From Enterocloster asparagiformis (lineage in GTDB: Bacteria; Bacillota; Clostridia; Lachnospirales; Lachnospiraceae): DNA of 64,000 nucleotides. The notes below the pieces were generated by a model, which was not told the origin of the DNA, ran no database searches, and saw nothing but the letters and a program-made list of their open reading frames with translations. The DNA lies in the NCBI GenBank assembly GCA_018380885.1, contig JAGZSY010000008.1, forward strand, positions 1 through 64,000, in the 5' to 3' direction. The position numbers were made by a program, and so were the translations under genes. This document shows, in pieces, positions 34,177-43,050 of this stretch. How positions within the stretch are numbered: position 1 is the first letter of the stretch; the number at the start of each line of letters is the position of its first letter.

Positions 34177-35961
34177 ATGATGGAACTGATTTGGGGGAGG
34201 ACGCTGCGCTCCCGGCTCATACGTTACAATTTCTTCATCATCTGCGTCATCGCCATATTTGTCAGCGTGTGCAGCTACATAACGGCCAGCAGAAAGACCG
34301 TGGAGGTGGCCAAGAACTCTCTGCAGCACCATGTGGAGAGCATTTCCTACCGGTATCAGCTGGCCTACGAGGAGATGATCAACATTGTGCTCAACTGTAC
34401 GGAGCGCAAGACCTTTGACCTGGACCAGGTGGGGAGAGGCTTAACCCCCGGTTCCCGCAAGAAGGCCCTGGACTACGCGGAGCTGATCACGGATTACTGC
34501 GCCATCACGGAATACGGCAATTACATCGTGAAGCTGGCCGTGTTCAACGACAAGGGGACCATGATCCAGACCGGCACCTCCTTCGGTAGCATAGACGACG
34601 CCAAGCGGATGCTGGAGGGAGGCTGGCTGGACCGCGAGCTGGACAAGACCATGGACGAATACCGGTTGGACCTGGTGGACTCCTCCTTTTTCCAGCAGGA
34701 GGGGCAGGTTCTTCCCATCGCCAGGACTCTGACCGGCAGCAGAACCCGTCCGGGCGGCTGGGCGGTGCTGTGCCTGTCCACAGAGCTGTTCCAGGACGTG
34801 CTCCAGGAAACCACGGCGGGCCAGGAGGCGGTGGTGGTCACCGGGGACGGGAAGCGGGTGGCTTCCCTCAACGAGCCGGCGGATCACCGGGAGGAAAACG
34901 ACCGCGTCATCCGCCGGCTGCAGCAAAATCCGGAGGACAAGGGGCTTTTGGAGATGCGGATACACGGCAGGGACAGCCTGGTGGCCTTTGAGAAATACGA
35001 CCGCAGCGGCATCATGGTGTACGAGACCATCACCATGGACAGCCTGTCCAACGACCGGCTTCTGATCGTCCAGACCGTGATCATCATGTTTGCGGCCTGC
35101 CTCATTTTCGGCTTCATCCTGTCCGTGCTCATCACCAAACAGATCAAGAAGCCCATCGACCGCCTGGTGCGCCACATCGGAGCCGTGGCGGGAGGCGATT
35201 TCACCAGGGACCCGGCGATCGAGGGGGAGGATGAGATCGGAACCGTGGGCAAGGTGGTCAACGACATGTCCCAGCAGATCGACACCCTCATGGCCGGACG
35301 GCTGGAGGACGAGAAGGAGAAGGGCGATCTGGAGCTGAAAATGCTTCAGGCCCAGATCAACCCCCATTTCCTCTACAACACTCTGGACTCCATCCGCTGG
35401 ATTGCGGTGATCCAGAAGAACAGCGGCATTGTGAAGATGGTCACCGCCCTGTCCGGCCTGCTCAAGAACATGGCCAAGGGCTTTAACGAGAAGGTGACGC
35501 TCCGGAAGGAGCTGGATTTCCTCAACGACTACGTGATCATCGAGAAGGTGAAGTACGTGGAGCTCTTTGACCTGACGGTTCAGGTGGATGAGGAACGGCT
35601 TTACGAGGCTTCGATCATCAAGCTGACCCTTCAGCCCCTGGTGGAAAACGCCATTTTTAACGGCATCGAGCCCAGCGGGAAGCACGGCGTTATCCATATC
35701 CACGCCTTTGCCCTGGACGGCTGCCTCATCATCAAGGTGCGCGACGACGGCATGGGCATACCGGAGGAGAAGCTTAGGACCATCCTGGACAATACGGAGA
35801 AGGTGAAGGGCAACTCCATGAGCGGAATCGGCCTTCCCAATGTGGACCGCCGCATCAAGCTAAACTACGGGGACGCCTATGGGCTGTCGATCGACAGCCA
35901 GGTGGGACAATTCACGGAGATCACCGTGAAGGTCCCGCTGGAATTTGCGCAGGAGACGTGA
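34177..35961 (+). CDS. YesM-type sensor histidine kinase
   Basis: 594 residues. A helix at about 18-38, an extracytoplasmic Cache-like sensor (about 40-290), a second helix (about 295-318) and a HAMP domain (KKPIDRLVRHIGAV). The His_kinase signature is LQAQINPHFLYNTLDSIRW with the phospho-His at 397. The ATPase has LVENAIFNGIEPSG and DDGMGIPEE. Kinases of this type sense extracellular carbohydrate, directly or through binding proteins. It lies directly upstream of its AraC-type regulator and a polysaccharide locus. Confidence 0.93.
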   Translation: MMELIWGRTLRSRLIRYNFFIICVIAIFVSVCSYITASRKTVEVAKNSLQHHVESISYRYQLAYEEMINIVLNCTERKTFDLDQVGRGLTPGSRKKALDYAELITDYCAITEYGNYIVKLAVFNDKGTMIQTGTSFGSIDDAKRMLEGGWLDRELDKTMDEYRLDLVDSSFFQQEGQVLPIARTLTGSRTRPGGWAVLCLSTELFQDVLQETTAGQEAVVVTGDGKRVASLNEPADHREENDRVIRRLQQNPEDKGLLEMRIHGRDSLVAFEKYDRSGIMVYETITMDSLSNDRLLIVQTVIIMFAACLIFGFILSVLITKQIKKPIDRLVRHIGAVAGGDFTRDPAIEGEDEIGTVGKVVNDMSQQIDTLMAGRLEDEKEKGDLELKMLQAQINPHFLYNTLDSIRWIAVIQKNSGIVKMVTALSGLLKNMAKGFNEKVTLRKELDFLNDYVIIEKVKYVELFDLTVQVDEERLYEASIIKLTLQPLVENAIFNGIEPSGKHGVIHIHAFALDGCLIIKVRDDGMGIPEEKLRTILDNTEKVKGNSMSGIGLPNVDRRIKLNYGDAYGLSIDSQVGQFTEITVKVPLEFAQET

Positions 35962-36025
35962 CGCCGCGGGATATGCACAGGCGGCGGATTTGCGCCGGAA
36001 TGAAATAGATAAGGGGAGTAATACC

Positions 36026-37630
36026 ATGTATCGTGTAATGATTGTCGACGATGAACCGCTGATCCTGGCGGGAATCGCCTCAATGCTCAACTGGGAGGAA
36101 TATGACTGCGCCATCACCGGAAAGGCGGCCAACGGCCTGCAGGCCTTAAAGCAGATGGAGGACCAGAAGCCGGATATCGTGATCACGGATATCAAGATGC
36201 CCGCAATGGACGGCATCGGCCTGATGAAGGGCGTGAAGGAGAGGGGGTGGGATGATCTGAGCTTTATCATCCTGACCAACCTGGAGGAGTTCAGCCTGGC
36301 CCGTCAGGCACTGTCCCTGGGTGCGGTGGAGTATCTGGTGAAGATGGAATTGACCGAGGAGAAGCTGGCCGGGAGTCTGAAGCTGGCTATGGAGCGCTGC
36401 GATATGAAGCGCAGGGCGGGGCAGGCGGGAACCGGCGCGGCCATGTCCAGGGAGGATATGATGAGACAGCGCCTGGAGCAGCTCCTGTCCGGGGAGGAGG
36501 ACGGCCCGCCCGCCCCCGCGGAGGCGGACGATTACCTGAGGGAGCCGGTGATGGTCATGATCAGCTTCAACTACGGCTATGAGGGCTTCACGGAGGAATT
36601 TACCCGTCAGGACCAGAAAAAGGTGATTTCCTTTGCCGAGAACATCATCGGGCAGATGGTGAACGGCTATTTTGACCACAGCTGCCTGGTGCGCAGGGAG
36701 CTGAACAGCCTTGTGCTCATTCTGTCGGCCCAAGGGGTTGAGGACTATGAGCAGCAGATTCGCAGCCTGGGGGAGAAGATCATTTCCGTGGTGAAGGATT
36801 ACTTTGAGGTGTCCGTCTCCGTGGCGGTCAGCGGCAGGAAGGAGAGCCTGTCCGATTTCCAGGAGCTCCTCTACGAGGTCATGAGCGCCACCAACTATTA
36901 CTATTACCACTCCCAGGACCCGGTGGTGTTCTACTCCAAGGAGTGCGAGATGAGCCGGGGCCACACCGGAAGCTTTAACATCGGCTTTCTGAAAAAGGAC
37001 CTGACCCAGGCCGTGCGCATGAACGACAGCGCCCGCCTGGAGGAGATGCTGGACCAGATTGTGGCCCTTCTGGGGGAAAACAACCCCTCCAAGCAGCAGG
37101 CCGTCAACGCGTGCGCAAACCTGTATTTCTTTTTGTCCTCCTTCTTTGAGGACGACGGGGAGGCGGAATTTCCCTATGAGGTGAACATCATGGAGAAGCT
37201 GGGACGCCTGGGCACCATGGAGCAGATCGTGCAGTGGATCAACTGGTTCAAGGGGGAGGTTTCCTCCATATTGGAGAGGCGCAAGGACACGCGCCCGGAG
37301 CGCATCGCGGAGCTGGTGCGGGAATATGTGATGGAGCATTACAGGGAGCGGATCAGCCTGGGCCAGGTGGCGGAGGCGCTCAACATCAGCCAGGGCTACC
37401 TGAGCACTGCGTTCAAGAAGCAGTCCGGGGAGCCATTCACCGCCTACGTCTCGGAGATCAAGATCGAGAAGGCCAAGGAGCTGATCGACGGCCACCAGTA
37501 CATGATGTATGAGATATCGGACCTTCTGGGCTTTGACACGCCCTTCTATTTCAGCAAGGTGTTCAAGAAGGTCACCGGTATGTCGCCCAAGGAGTACGAG
37601 GCAATGTCCCTGAAATCGAAAAAATTATAA
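36026..37630 (+). CDS. YesN-type response regulator with AraC DNA-binding domain
   Basis: 534 residues from the ATG at 36026 (AAGGGGAG upstream; longer frame rejected). Receiver domain 1-125 with VDDEP, phospho-Asp D55 in ITDIKMP, and a central linker domain. The C-terminal AraC/XylS pair of helix-turn-helices (about 430-530) has LGQVAEALNISQGYLSTAFK and SDLLGFDTPFYFSKVFKKVT then PKEYE. Probably activates the ABC-transporter/lyase genes at 37775-44235 through the direct repeats at 37635-37680. Confidence 0.93.
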   Translation: MYRVMIVDDEPLILAGIASMLNWEEYDCAITGKAANGLQALKQMEDQKPDIVITDIKMPAMDGIGLMKGVKERGWDDLSFIILTNLEEFSLARQALSLGAVEYLVKMELTEEKLAGSLKLAMERCDMKRRAGQAGTGAAMSREDMMRQRLEQLLSGEEDGPPAPAEADDYLREPVMVMISFNYGYEGFTEEFTRQDQKKVISFAENIIGQMVNGYFDHSCLVRRELNSLVLILSAQGVEDYEQQIRSLGEKIISVVKDYFEVSVSVAVSGRKESLSDFQELLYEVMSATNYYYYHSQDPVVFYSKECEMSRGHTGSFNIGFLKKDLTQAVRMNDSARLEEMLDQIVALLGENNPSKQQAVNACANLYFFLSSFFEDDGEAEFPYEVNIMEKLGRLGTMEQIVQWINWFKGEVSSILERRKDTRPERIAELVREYVMEHYRERISLGQVAEALNISQGYLSTAFKKQSGEPFTAYVSEIKIEKAKELIDGHQYMMYEISDLLGFDTPFYFSKVFKKVTGMSPKEYEAMSLKSKKL

Positions 37631-37634
37631 AAAT

Positions 37635-37680
37635 ATGAAAATATTGCATGAAATAATAAAAACCACATGAAAATATTGCA
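37635..37680 (+). promoter_or_regulatory. Candidate YesN activator sites: exact 14-base direct repeats
   Basis: ATGAAAATATTGCA occurs at 37635-37648 and again at 37667-37680, 32 bases apart (about three helical turns). The pair lies just upstream of the promoter at 37701-37729, as expected for a dimeric AraC-type activator. Confidence 0.6.
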
Positions 37681-37700
37681 AAAAGTATGAGATGGGTCGA

Positions 37701-37729
37701 TTCGGTTTTTCATGGAATCCTGGTATAGT
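37701..37729 (+). promoter_or_regulatory. Activator-dependent promoter of the glycan operon
   Basis: TTCGGT (37701-37706), 17-base spacer, TATAGT (37724-37729). The -35 is poor, consistent with a need for an activator bound at the adjacent repeats. Confidence 0.45.
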
Positions 37730-37774
37730 AATGGTATGAAATGCGAAAGCAGAAATGCAAGGAGGGTTTTTATT

Positions 37775-39133
37775 ATGAGATTAAAGAAAACAGTTGCAGT
37801 TGCTCTTGTGACAGCGATGGCGGCGACCATGGCGGCCGGCTGCGGCAGCTCGTCCGGGAGCGGCGACCAGGCCACAACGGCTGCGGCCGAGAGCAAGACC
37901 GGGGAGACCGCGGGCGGAGAGACTAGCGCAGCGGCGGACGCCGCTTCCGGCGAGAAGCAGAAGCTGACCGTCTCCGTGTGGGACAACGACGCTACGCCCC
38001 AGTTCACATCGGTGACAAAGGCATTTATGGAAAAGTATCCGGACGTTGAGGTGGAGTTCATCGACGCGCCGTCCGAGGAGTACAAGAACAAGGTGACCGT
38101 CATGCTGGCGGGCGGGGATTCTGACCCGGACGTTATCTTCGTGAAGGACACGGAGAACCAGGTGACCATGAAGGATAAGTCCCAGCTTCTGAACCTGGAT
38201 GAGTATATTAAGCGGGACAACGTGGACTTGAGCATTTACAGCGGCGTTGGCGAGCAGCTCCAGATGGATGGAAGCAGCTACAGCCTTCCGTTCCGGAAAG
38301 ACTGGTACATGCTGTTCTACAACAAGGATATCTTTGATAAAGCCGGCGTGGAGTATCCCAGCGCGGATATGACATGGGATGAGTACGAGGCTCTGGCGAA
38401 GAAGATGACAAGCGGCGAGGGCAGCAGCAAGGTTTACGGCTCCCACAACCACATTTGGCAGGCCCTCGTGTCCAACTGGGCCGTACAGGACGGCAAGAAC
38501 ACTCTGATGAGCGAGGACTACAGCTTCTTAAAGCCCTACTACGAGCAGGCCCTGAGAATGCAGGACGAGGGCACGATTCAGAGCTACGCCAACTTAAAGA
38601 CAGGCAATATCCACTATATCAGCGTATTTGAGCAGCAGCAGTGCGCGATGCTTCCCATGGGCTCCTGGTTCATCGGAACGCTGATCCAGGATAAGGAAGC
38701 CGGAAAGTACGACTTCAACTGGGGCGTGACTGCCATTCCTCATCCCGCAGGGACCGAGGCTGGCATCACCGTAGGCTCCACCACTCCCGTGGCAATCAAC
38801 GCCAAAACGGACGTGCCGGATCTGGCGTGGGAATACGTCAAGTTCGTCACCGGCGAGGAGGGCGCAGAGGTTCTGGCCGACAACGGTCTCTTCCCGGCTG
38901 CGGAGTCACAGGCGATCAGCGACAAGCTGGCAGCAATCAAGGGCTTCCCGGAGGATGGCCAGGCAGCGTTAAAGACCACCGGATGGGTGCTTGACCGCCC
39001 GATCGACGCCAAGATGGCGGCTGTGAGAAAGGTTCTCGAGGAAGAGCATGACCTGATTATGATTGGCGAGGAGGATGTGGATACCGGCATCGCCAACATG
39101 AATCAGAGAGCACAGGAAGCCAGAGAGGATTAA
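37775..39133 (+). CDS. Sugar ABC transporter substrate-binding lipoprotein
   Basis: 452 residues from the ATG at 37775 with AGGAGGG upstream. The lipoprotein signal ends AAGCGSS (Cys23) and is followed by a Ser/Gly/Ala linker. The extracellular solute-binding family 1 domain starts KLTVSVWDNDATPQFTSVTK and includes MTWDEYEALAKKM and AWEYVKFVTGEEGAEVLAD. It binds an oligosaccharide, probably the unsaturated uronate product of the lyase downstream. A terminator after it allows higher expression than the permeases. Confidence 0.93.
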   Translation: MRLKKTVAVALVTAMAATMAAGCGSSSGSGDQATTAAAESKTGETAGGETSAAADAASGEKQKLTVSVWDNDATPQFTSVTKAFMEKYPDVEVEFIDAPSEEYKNKVTVMLAGGDSDPDVIFVKDTENQVTMKDKSQLLNLDEYIKRDNVDLSIYSGVGEQLQMDGSSYSLPFRKDWYMLFYNKDIFDKAGVEYPSADMTWDEYEALAKKMTSGEGSSKVYGSHNHIWQALVSNWAVQDGKNTLMSEDYSFLKPYYEQALRMQDEGTIQSYANLKTGNIHYISVFEQQQCAMLPMGSWFIGTLIQDKEAGKYDFNWGVTAIPHPAGTEAGITVGSTTPVAINAKTDVPDLAWEYVKFVTGEEGAEVLADNGLFPAAESQAISDKLAAIKGFPEDGQAALKTTGWVLDRPIDAKMAAVRKVLEEEHDLIMIGEEDVDTGIANMNQRAQEARED

Positions 39134-39148
39134 TACTGATTTAAATGC

Positions 39149-39194
39149 AAAGAGCGTCTGCTTAACGTGGCAACGAGGGTTGGACGCTCTTTTT
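39149..39194 (+). terminator. Internal terminator between binding-protein and permease genes
   Basis: AAAGAGCGTC (39149-39158) pairs with GACGCTCTTT (39183-39192), followed by TTTTT. It is placed 15 bases after the binding-protein stop and about 30 before the permease start, a typical partial terminator raising the ratio of receptor to membrane subunits. Confidence 0.8.
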
Positions 39195-39226
39195 GCGCCC
39201 TAAATTTGGAGGAAATGGTGATAAAA

Positions 39227-40120
39227 ATGACTGGAAAGCAGAAAAAGGACCTGAAACGGAATCTGGTGGGATACTCCTTCATCCTCCCCAATTTTGTGGG
39301 TTATCTCATCTTCATATTCATTCCCGTAATATTTTCGTTCGTGCTCAGCGTGATGAAATGGGACGGCTCCGCGGCTCCCATGGAGTTCGTGGGTTTGCAG
39401 AACTTCATGAAGCTGACCCGCGACAGCACCTTCATCATATCGGTGAAGAATACCCTGTATTACGCCGTGTTCACAGTGCCCCTGACCATGGTGGCGGCCC
39501 TGCTGATCGCGGTGATGCTCAACTCCAAGATCAGGGGAATCGTGGTGTACCGGACGGCGTTCTTCTTCCCGTACGTGGCCTCCCTGGTGGCGGTGGGCGC
39601 TGTGTGGAACATGCTGTTCCAGCCGGAGTTCGGCCCGATCAACGAATTTCTCAAGTTCATCGGCATCGCCAACCCGCCCCGGTGGTGCGCGTCCACGGAC
39701 TGGGCCATGACGGTTATCATCATCGTGAGCGTATGGAAATATATGGGATATTATATGGTGGTGTACCTGGCGGCTCTCCAGGGCATTTCCCAGGATTTGT
39801 ACGAGGCTGCCAGTATCGACGGAGCCACGGGGTTCAAGAAGTTCCGCTATATCACCATTCCCATGCTGAAGCCCACCACGTTTTTCGTAGTCATCATGTC
39901 CACCATCCAGTGCTTTAAGGTGTTCGACCTGATTTACGTTATGACAGGCGGCGGCCCGGGCCGTTCCACCAACGTGCTGGTGAACCACATTTACAATGCG
40001 GCTTTCGTGGATTCCAAGTTCGGATATGCCAGCGCAAGCGCGATTGTGCTCTTTGCCATCGTGCTGGTGGTTACACTGATTCAATTCCAGGGTGAAAAGA
40101 AATTCACCGATTATGTATAG
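39227..40120 (+). CDS. Sugar ABC transporter permease, MalF/UgpA type
   Basis: 297 residues if the ATG at 39227 is used; a GTG at 39218 has better spacing to GGAGG and would add three. Six helices. The binding-protein-dependent permease signature EAASIDGATGFKKFRYITIP is present, the EAA loop that contacts the ATPase. An early YSFILPNFVGYLIFIFIPV is typical of the sugar CUT1 class. It pairs with the next gene. No ATPase is encoded nearby, so a shared MsmX-like ATPase is likely. Confidence 0.92.
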   Translation: MTGKQKKDLKRNLVGYSFILPNFVGYLIFIFIPVIFSFVLSVMKWDGSAAPMEFVGLQNFMKLTRDSTFIISVKNTLYYAVFTVPLTMVAALLIAVMLNSKIRGIVVYRTAFFFPYVASLVAVGAVWNMLFQPEFGPINEFLKFIGIANPPRWCASTDWAMTVIIIVSVWKYMGYYMVVYLAALQGISQDLYEAASIDGATGFKKFRYITIPMLKPTTFFVVIMSTIQCFKVFDLIYVMTGGGPGRSTNVLVNHIYNAAFVDSKFGYASASAIVLFAIVLVVTLIQFQGEKKFTDYV

Positions 40121-40131
40121 GAGGCGGACAT

Positions 40132-40959
40132 ATGGAGACCAAGACGTTAAAAAGCAGGATTTTCATTTATGGGCTGCTGAGTATACTCGCGGTGCTGGTG
40201 GTGATTCCCTTTGGATGGCTGTTGCTGGCGTCGGTGAAAACCAGCAATGAGGTGTTCAGCATCCCCATGAAGCTGCTGCCGGCAAAGTTCCAGTGGGTCA
40301 ACTATGAGACCATCTGGAGCAAGATACCGCTGCTTACATTTTTTAAGAACACATTTAAGATTTCCGTGCTCACCACATTGCTGCAGGTGTTGTCCAGCTG
40401 CTTTGCGGCGTACGGATTTTCCAAGATCAAGTTCAAGGGAAGGGATTTTCTGTTCCTCGTATCCGTCACCACCTTCGCCGTTCCGTGGCAGGCGTACATG
40501 GTGCCGCAGTTCGCGCTGATTTCCAAGCTGCACCTGACCAACACCCATCTGGGGCTGATCCTCATGCAGGCGTTCTCCGGCTTCGGCGTGTTCCTGATCA
40601 GACAGTTTATGATCAGCATCCCCAATGAGCTGCTGGAGGCGGCCAGGATTGACGGGCTCAATGAATACGGAATATTCGCCAAGATCGCCCTGCCCCTTGT
40701 GAAGCCGGGAATCGCAACCCTTGTGATCTTCACCTTTGTGAATATTTGGAACGATTTCATGGGGCCGTTGATTTACTTAAACAGCACGGAGTTAAAGACC
40801 ATCCAGTTAGGCATCCGGATGTTTATCTCCCAGTACGGGGCGGATTACGCGCTGATCGCCGCGGCATCCGTGTGCTCCCTGATTCCGGTGCTGATCGTGT
40901 TTATCGGCTGCCAGAAGTGGTTTGTGGAGGGAATTACTGCCGGAGGCGTGAAGGGATGA
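40132..40959 (+). CDS. Sugar ABC transporter permease, MalG/UgpE type
   Basis: 275 residues, six helices, 11 bases after the previous gene with GGAGGCG before the ATG. The EAA loop reads LLEAARIDGLNEYGIFAKIA, and the N-terminus (LVVIPFGWLLLASVKTSNEV) is that of MalG-type proteins. It forms the heterodimeric channel with the previous permease. The stop overlaps the start of the lyase gene by four bases, tying import and degradation together. Confidence 0.92.
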   Translation: METKTLKSRIFIYGLLSILAVLVVIPFGWLLLASVKTSNEVFSIPMKLLPAKFQWVNYETIWSKIPLLTFFKNTFKISVLTTLLQVLSSCFAAYGFSKIKFKGRDFLFLVSVTTFAVPWQAYMVPQFALISKLHLTNTHLGLILMQAFSGFGVFLIRQFMISIPNELLEAARIDGLNEYGIFAKIALPLVKPGIATLVIFTFVNIWNDFMGPLIYLNSTELKTIQLGIRMFISQYGADYALIAAASVCSLIPVLIVFIGCQKWFVEGITAGGVKG

Positions 40960-43019
40960 TGATCGTGGAGCGCAGAAGGGAAGAGCTGGCCTGGTGCCGC
41001 GATTTCTGCCGGGAATACTGGCCTGAGGAGTGCGCCCACATCCTTCGGCTGGCGGACGAGGCCGTGAAACAGGAATTTATCTTCGACCTGCCGTGGGATA
41101 TGGAGCAGACCCAAAAGGCCGTTGTGTTTAAGGGGGAGATCGACTGGCAGTATATGCCGGATGGGGACCCTGAGTTCATCTACCAGTTTAACCGGCACCG
41201 GTACTGGATCTGTCTGGGGCAGGCTTACGCCATGACGGGGGAGGAGCGGTACGCGGAGTGCTTCGCGGGCCAGCTCCTCTCCTGGATGAAACATAATCCC
41301 ATCACGGAGGAGACGAAAAAGACCACCTGGCGCACCATCGAGGCGGGAATCCGCGGGGAAAACTGGGTGAAGGCCATGGGCTATTTCAGAGACAGCCCGT
41401 CTGTGACGCAGGAGGTGCGCCGGGAATTTGTCCGGGGCCTGCGGCTGCACGGGGATTATCTGTACAACTGCAGGGTGCCCTTCAGCGACAAGAGCAATTG
41501 GGGCGTGCTGGAGAGCCACGGTCTGTATGTGATTGGGATGGCTCTGGAACGCGGCGAGCTGTTCGGCCAGTGGGCCGGGGAAGCGGAGCGCGCGTCACAG
41601 CCGGAGGACTGTCGGGAATCGGATTCGCAGTGTCCGTCTCCTGCGGACTATATACGGGAGGCCCTGACGCGCCTGGAGCGGGAGCTGTCCATCCAGGTTA
41701 TGGACGACGGGGTTCAGTGGGAGCAGTCTCCCATGTATCACAACGAGGTGCTGCGGTGCGTGCTGGAGGTCATCCGCGTGGCGCGGCTCTGCGGCGCGGT
41801 CCTGCCTCAGGCAATCCATCAGAGGGCCCGGGCTATGGCCCACGCCGATCTGGCCTGGATGAAGCCGGACAGGACGCAGCCCTGCGGGGGCGACAGCGAC
41901 CGGACGGATTTGCGGGACGTGCTGACCCCGGCCGCCTGGCTTTTAAAGGATTGTGAGCTCCGGTCCGCCGGATACGGACGTCTGGACTTTGAGAGCGCAT
42001 GGGACTTGGGGCCTGAGGCAGCCATGGAATATGAAGGGATGGGATCTGTCCCTTCTCGCCGGTGTTTTCACGCCCTGGAGCAGAGCGGCAATTACTGCCT
42101 GCGCTCAGGATGGGAATGGGAGGCGGACTATCTCCATTTCAAATGCGGCTCCCTGGGAGGCGGCCACGGACATTTTGACAAGCTGCATCTGGACCTGGTC
42201 CTGTGCGGCGAGGACGTGCTGGTGGATTCGGGGCGATACACCTATGTGGACGGCGATCTGCGCCGGGCCCTGAAATCCGCCCGCGCCCACAACGTCCCCA
42301 TGGTGGACGGCCGGGAATATACCCGCTGCACCGGCTCCTGGGATGTGGCCGGCACGGCGCCCGCCATCGGGCAGCAGTGGTGCCGCAAAGGGGATTTCAC
42401 ATTTATACAGGGTTCCCACCTGGGCTATCTGGAGTCGGGGGTATGCGTTGTCCGGCGGATTATATCCCTGGGAACCAGGATTCACGTGGTGGTGGACGGA
42501 TTTTACGGCCGGGGAACCCACACGTACAGCCAGGTGTTCCATCTGAATCCCCGAGGGAGCGTGACGCGGGAGGGGAATTCCTTCCGGTATTGCGGGGAGC
42601 GGGCGCAGGTGCGCTTTTCGGTGGTCACGGGCCAGGCGGAGCTTGCGGTGGAGGAGCGGCCAATATCCTTCCACTATAACGAACTGGAAGCCGCCCCGGA
42701 AATCACGGTGCAAAAGCAGTCGGCTCTGCCTGCATCACTGATCACGGTGATCACCGGCTGCGGGGCGGGCGCGTCCGCCAGCTGCGCGGTGTCCCGGGTT
42801 CCGGTTACAGTGCCGGTGACCGGCAGGACCCTGGGGGACGAGGAGGCGGAGGCGGTGCGGATCGAGGACGGAGAGCACTGCTGGCTGGTGGTGGTGAACC
42901 ACCGGGAGACCGGCTCCGACGGGGAGTACATCGGCGCGGACGGCCATTACGGCCTGGGCCGGGTGATGGTGTGCGACGAGCTGTCCGGGGAATCCGGCAT
43001 GACCGTGCTCCAGTGGTAA
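40956..43019 (+). CDS. Heparinase II/III-family polysaccharide lyase
   Basis: 687 residues from the ATG at 40956, which overlaps the permease stop (ATGA); the longer frame is rejected. The N-terminal half is an alpha/alpha toroid (for example TRKTTWRTIEAGIRGENWVK-like helices). The C-terminal beta-sandwich carries the family signature GGGHGHFDKLHLDLVLCGE then VDSGRYTYVDGDLR. No signal peptide, so it should act in the cytoplasm on imported oligosaccharides. The family cleaves heparin/heparan, alginate or similar uronates by elimination. Substrate cannot be fixed from sequence. Confidence 0.87.
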   Translation: MMIVERRREELAWCRDFCREYWPEECAHILRLADEAVKQEFIFDLPWDMEQTQKAVVFKGEIDWQYMPDGDPEFIYQFNRHRYWICLGQAYAMTGEERYAECFAGQLLSWMKHNPITEETKKTTWRTIEAGIRGENWVKAMGYFRDSPSVTQEVRREFVRGLRLHGDYLYNCRVPFSDKSNWGVLESHGLYVIGMALERGELFGQWAGEAERASQPEDCRESDSQCPSPADYIREALTRLERELSIQVMDDGVQWEQSPMYHNEVLRCVLEVIRVARLCGAVLPQAIHQRARAMAHADLAWMKPDRTQPCGGDSDRTDLRDVLTPAAWLLKDCELRSAGYGRLDFESAWDLGPEAAMEYEGMGSVPSRRCFHALEQSGNYCLRSGWEWEADYLHFKCGSLGGGHGHFDKLHLDLVLCGEDVLVDSGRYTYVDGDLRRALKSARAHNVPMVDGREYTRCTGSWDVAGTAPAIGQQWCRKGDFTFIQGSHLGYLESGVCVVRRIISLGTRIHVVVDGFYGRGTHTYSQVFHLNPRGSVTREGNSFRYCGERAQVRFSVVTGQAELAVEERPISFHYNELEAAPEITVQKQSALPASLITVITGCGAGASASCAVSRVPVTVPVTGRTLGDEEAEAVRIEDGEHCWLVVVNHRETGSDGEYIGADGHYGLGRVMVCDELSGESGMTVLQW

Positions 43020-43050
43020 CGTGCAATCATGAAAGAGAGAGGAAATCGAC

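Noticed and set aside
34441..35703. 420-codon minus-strand ORF
   Set aside because: Antisense shadow of the YesM kinase; His/Leu/Val-rich composition typical of reversed GC-rich coding DNA.
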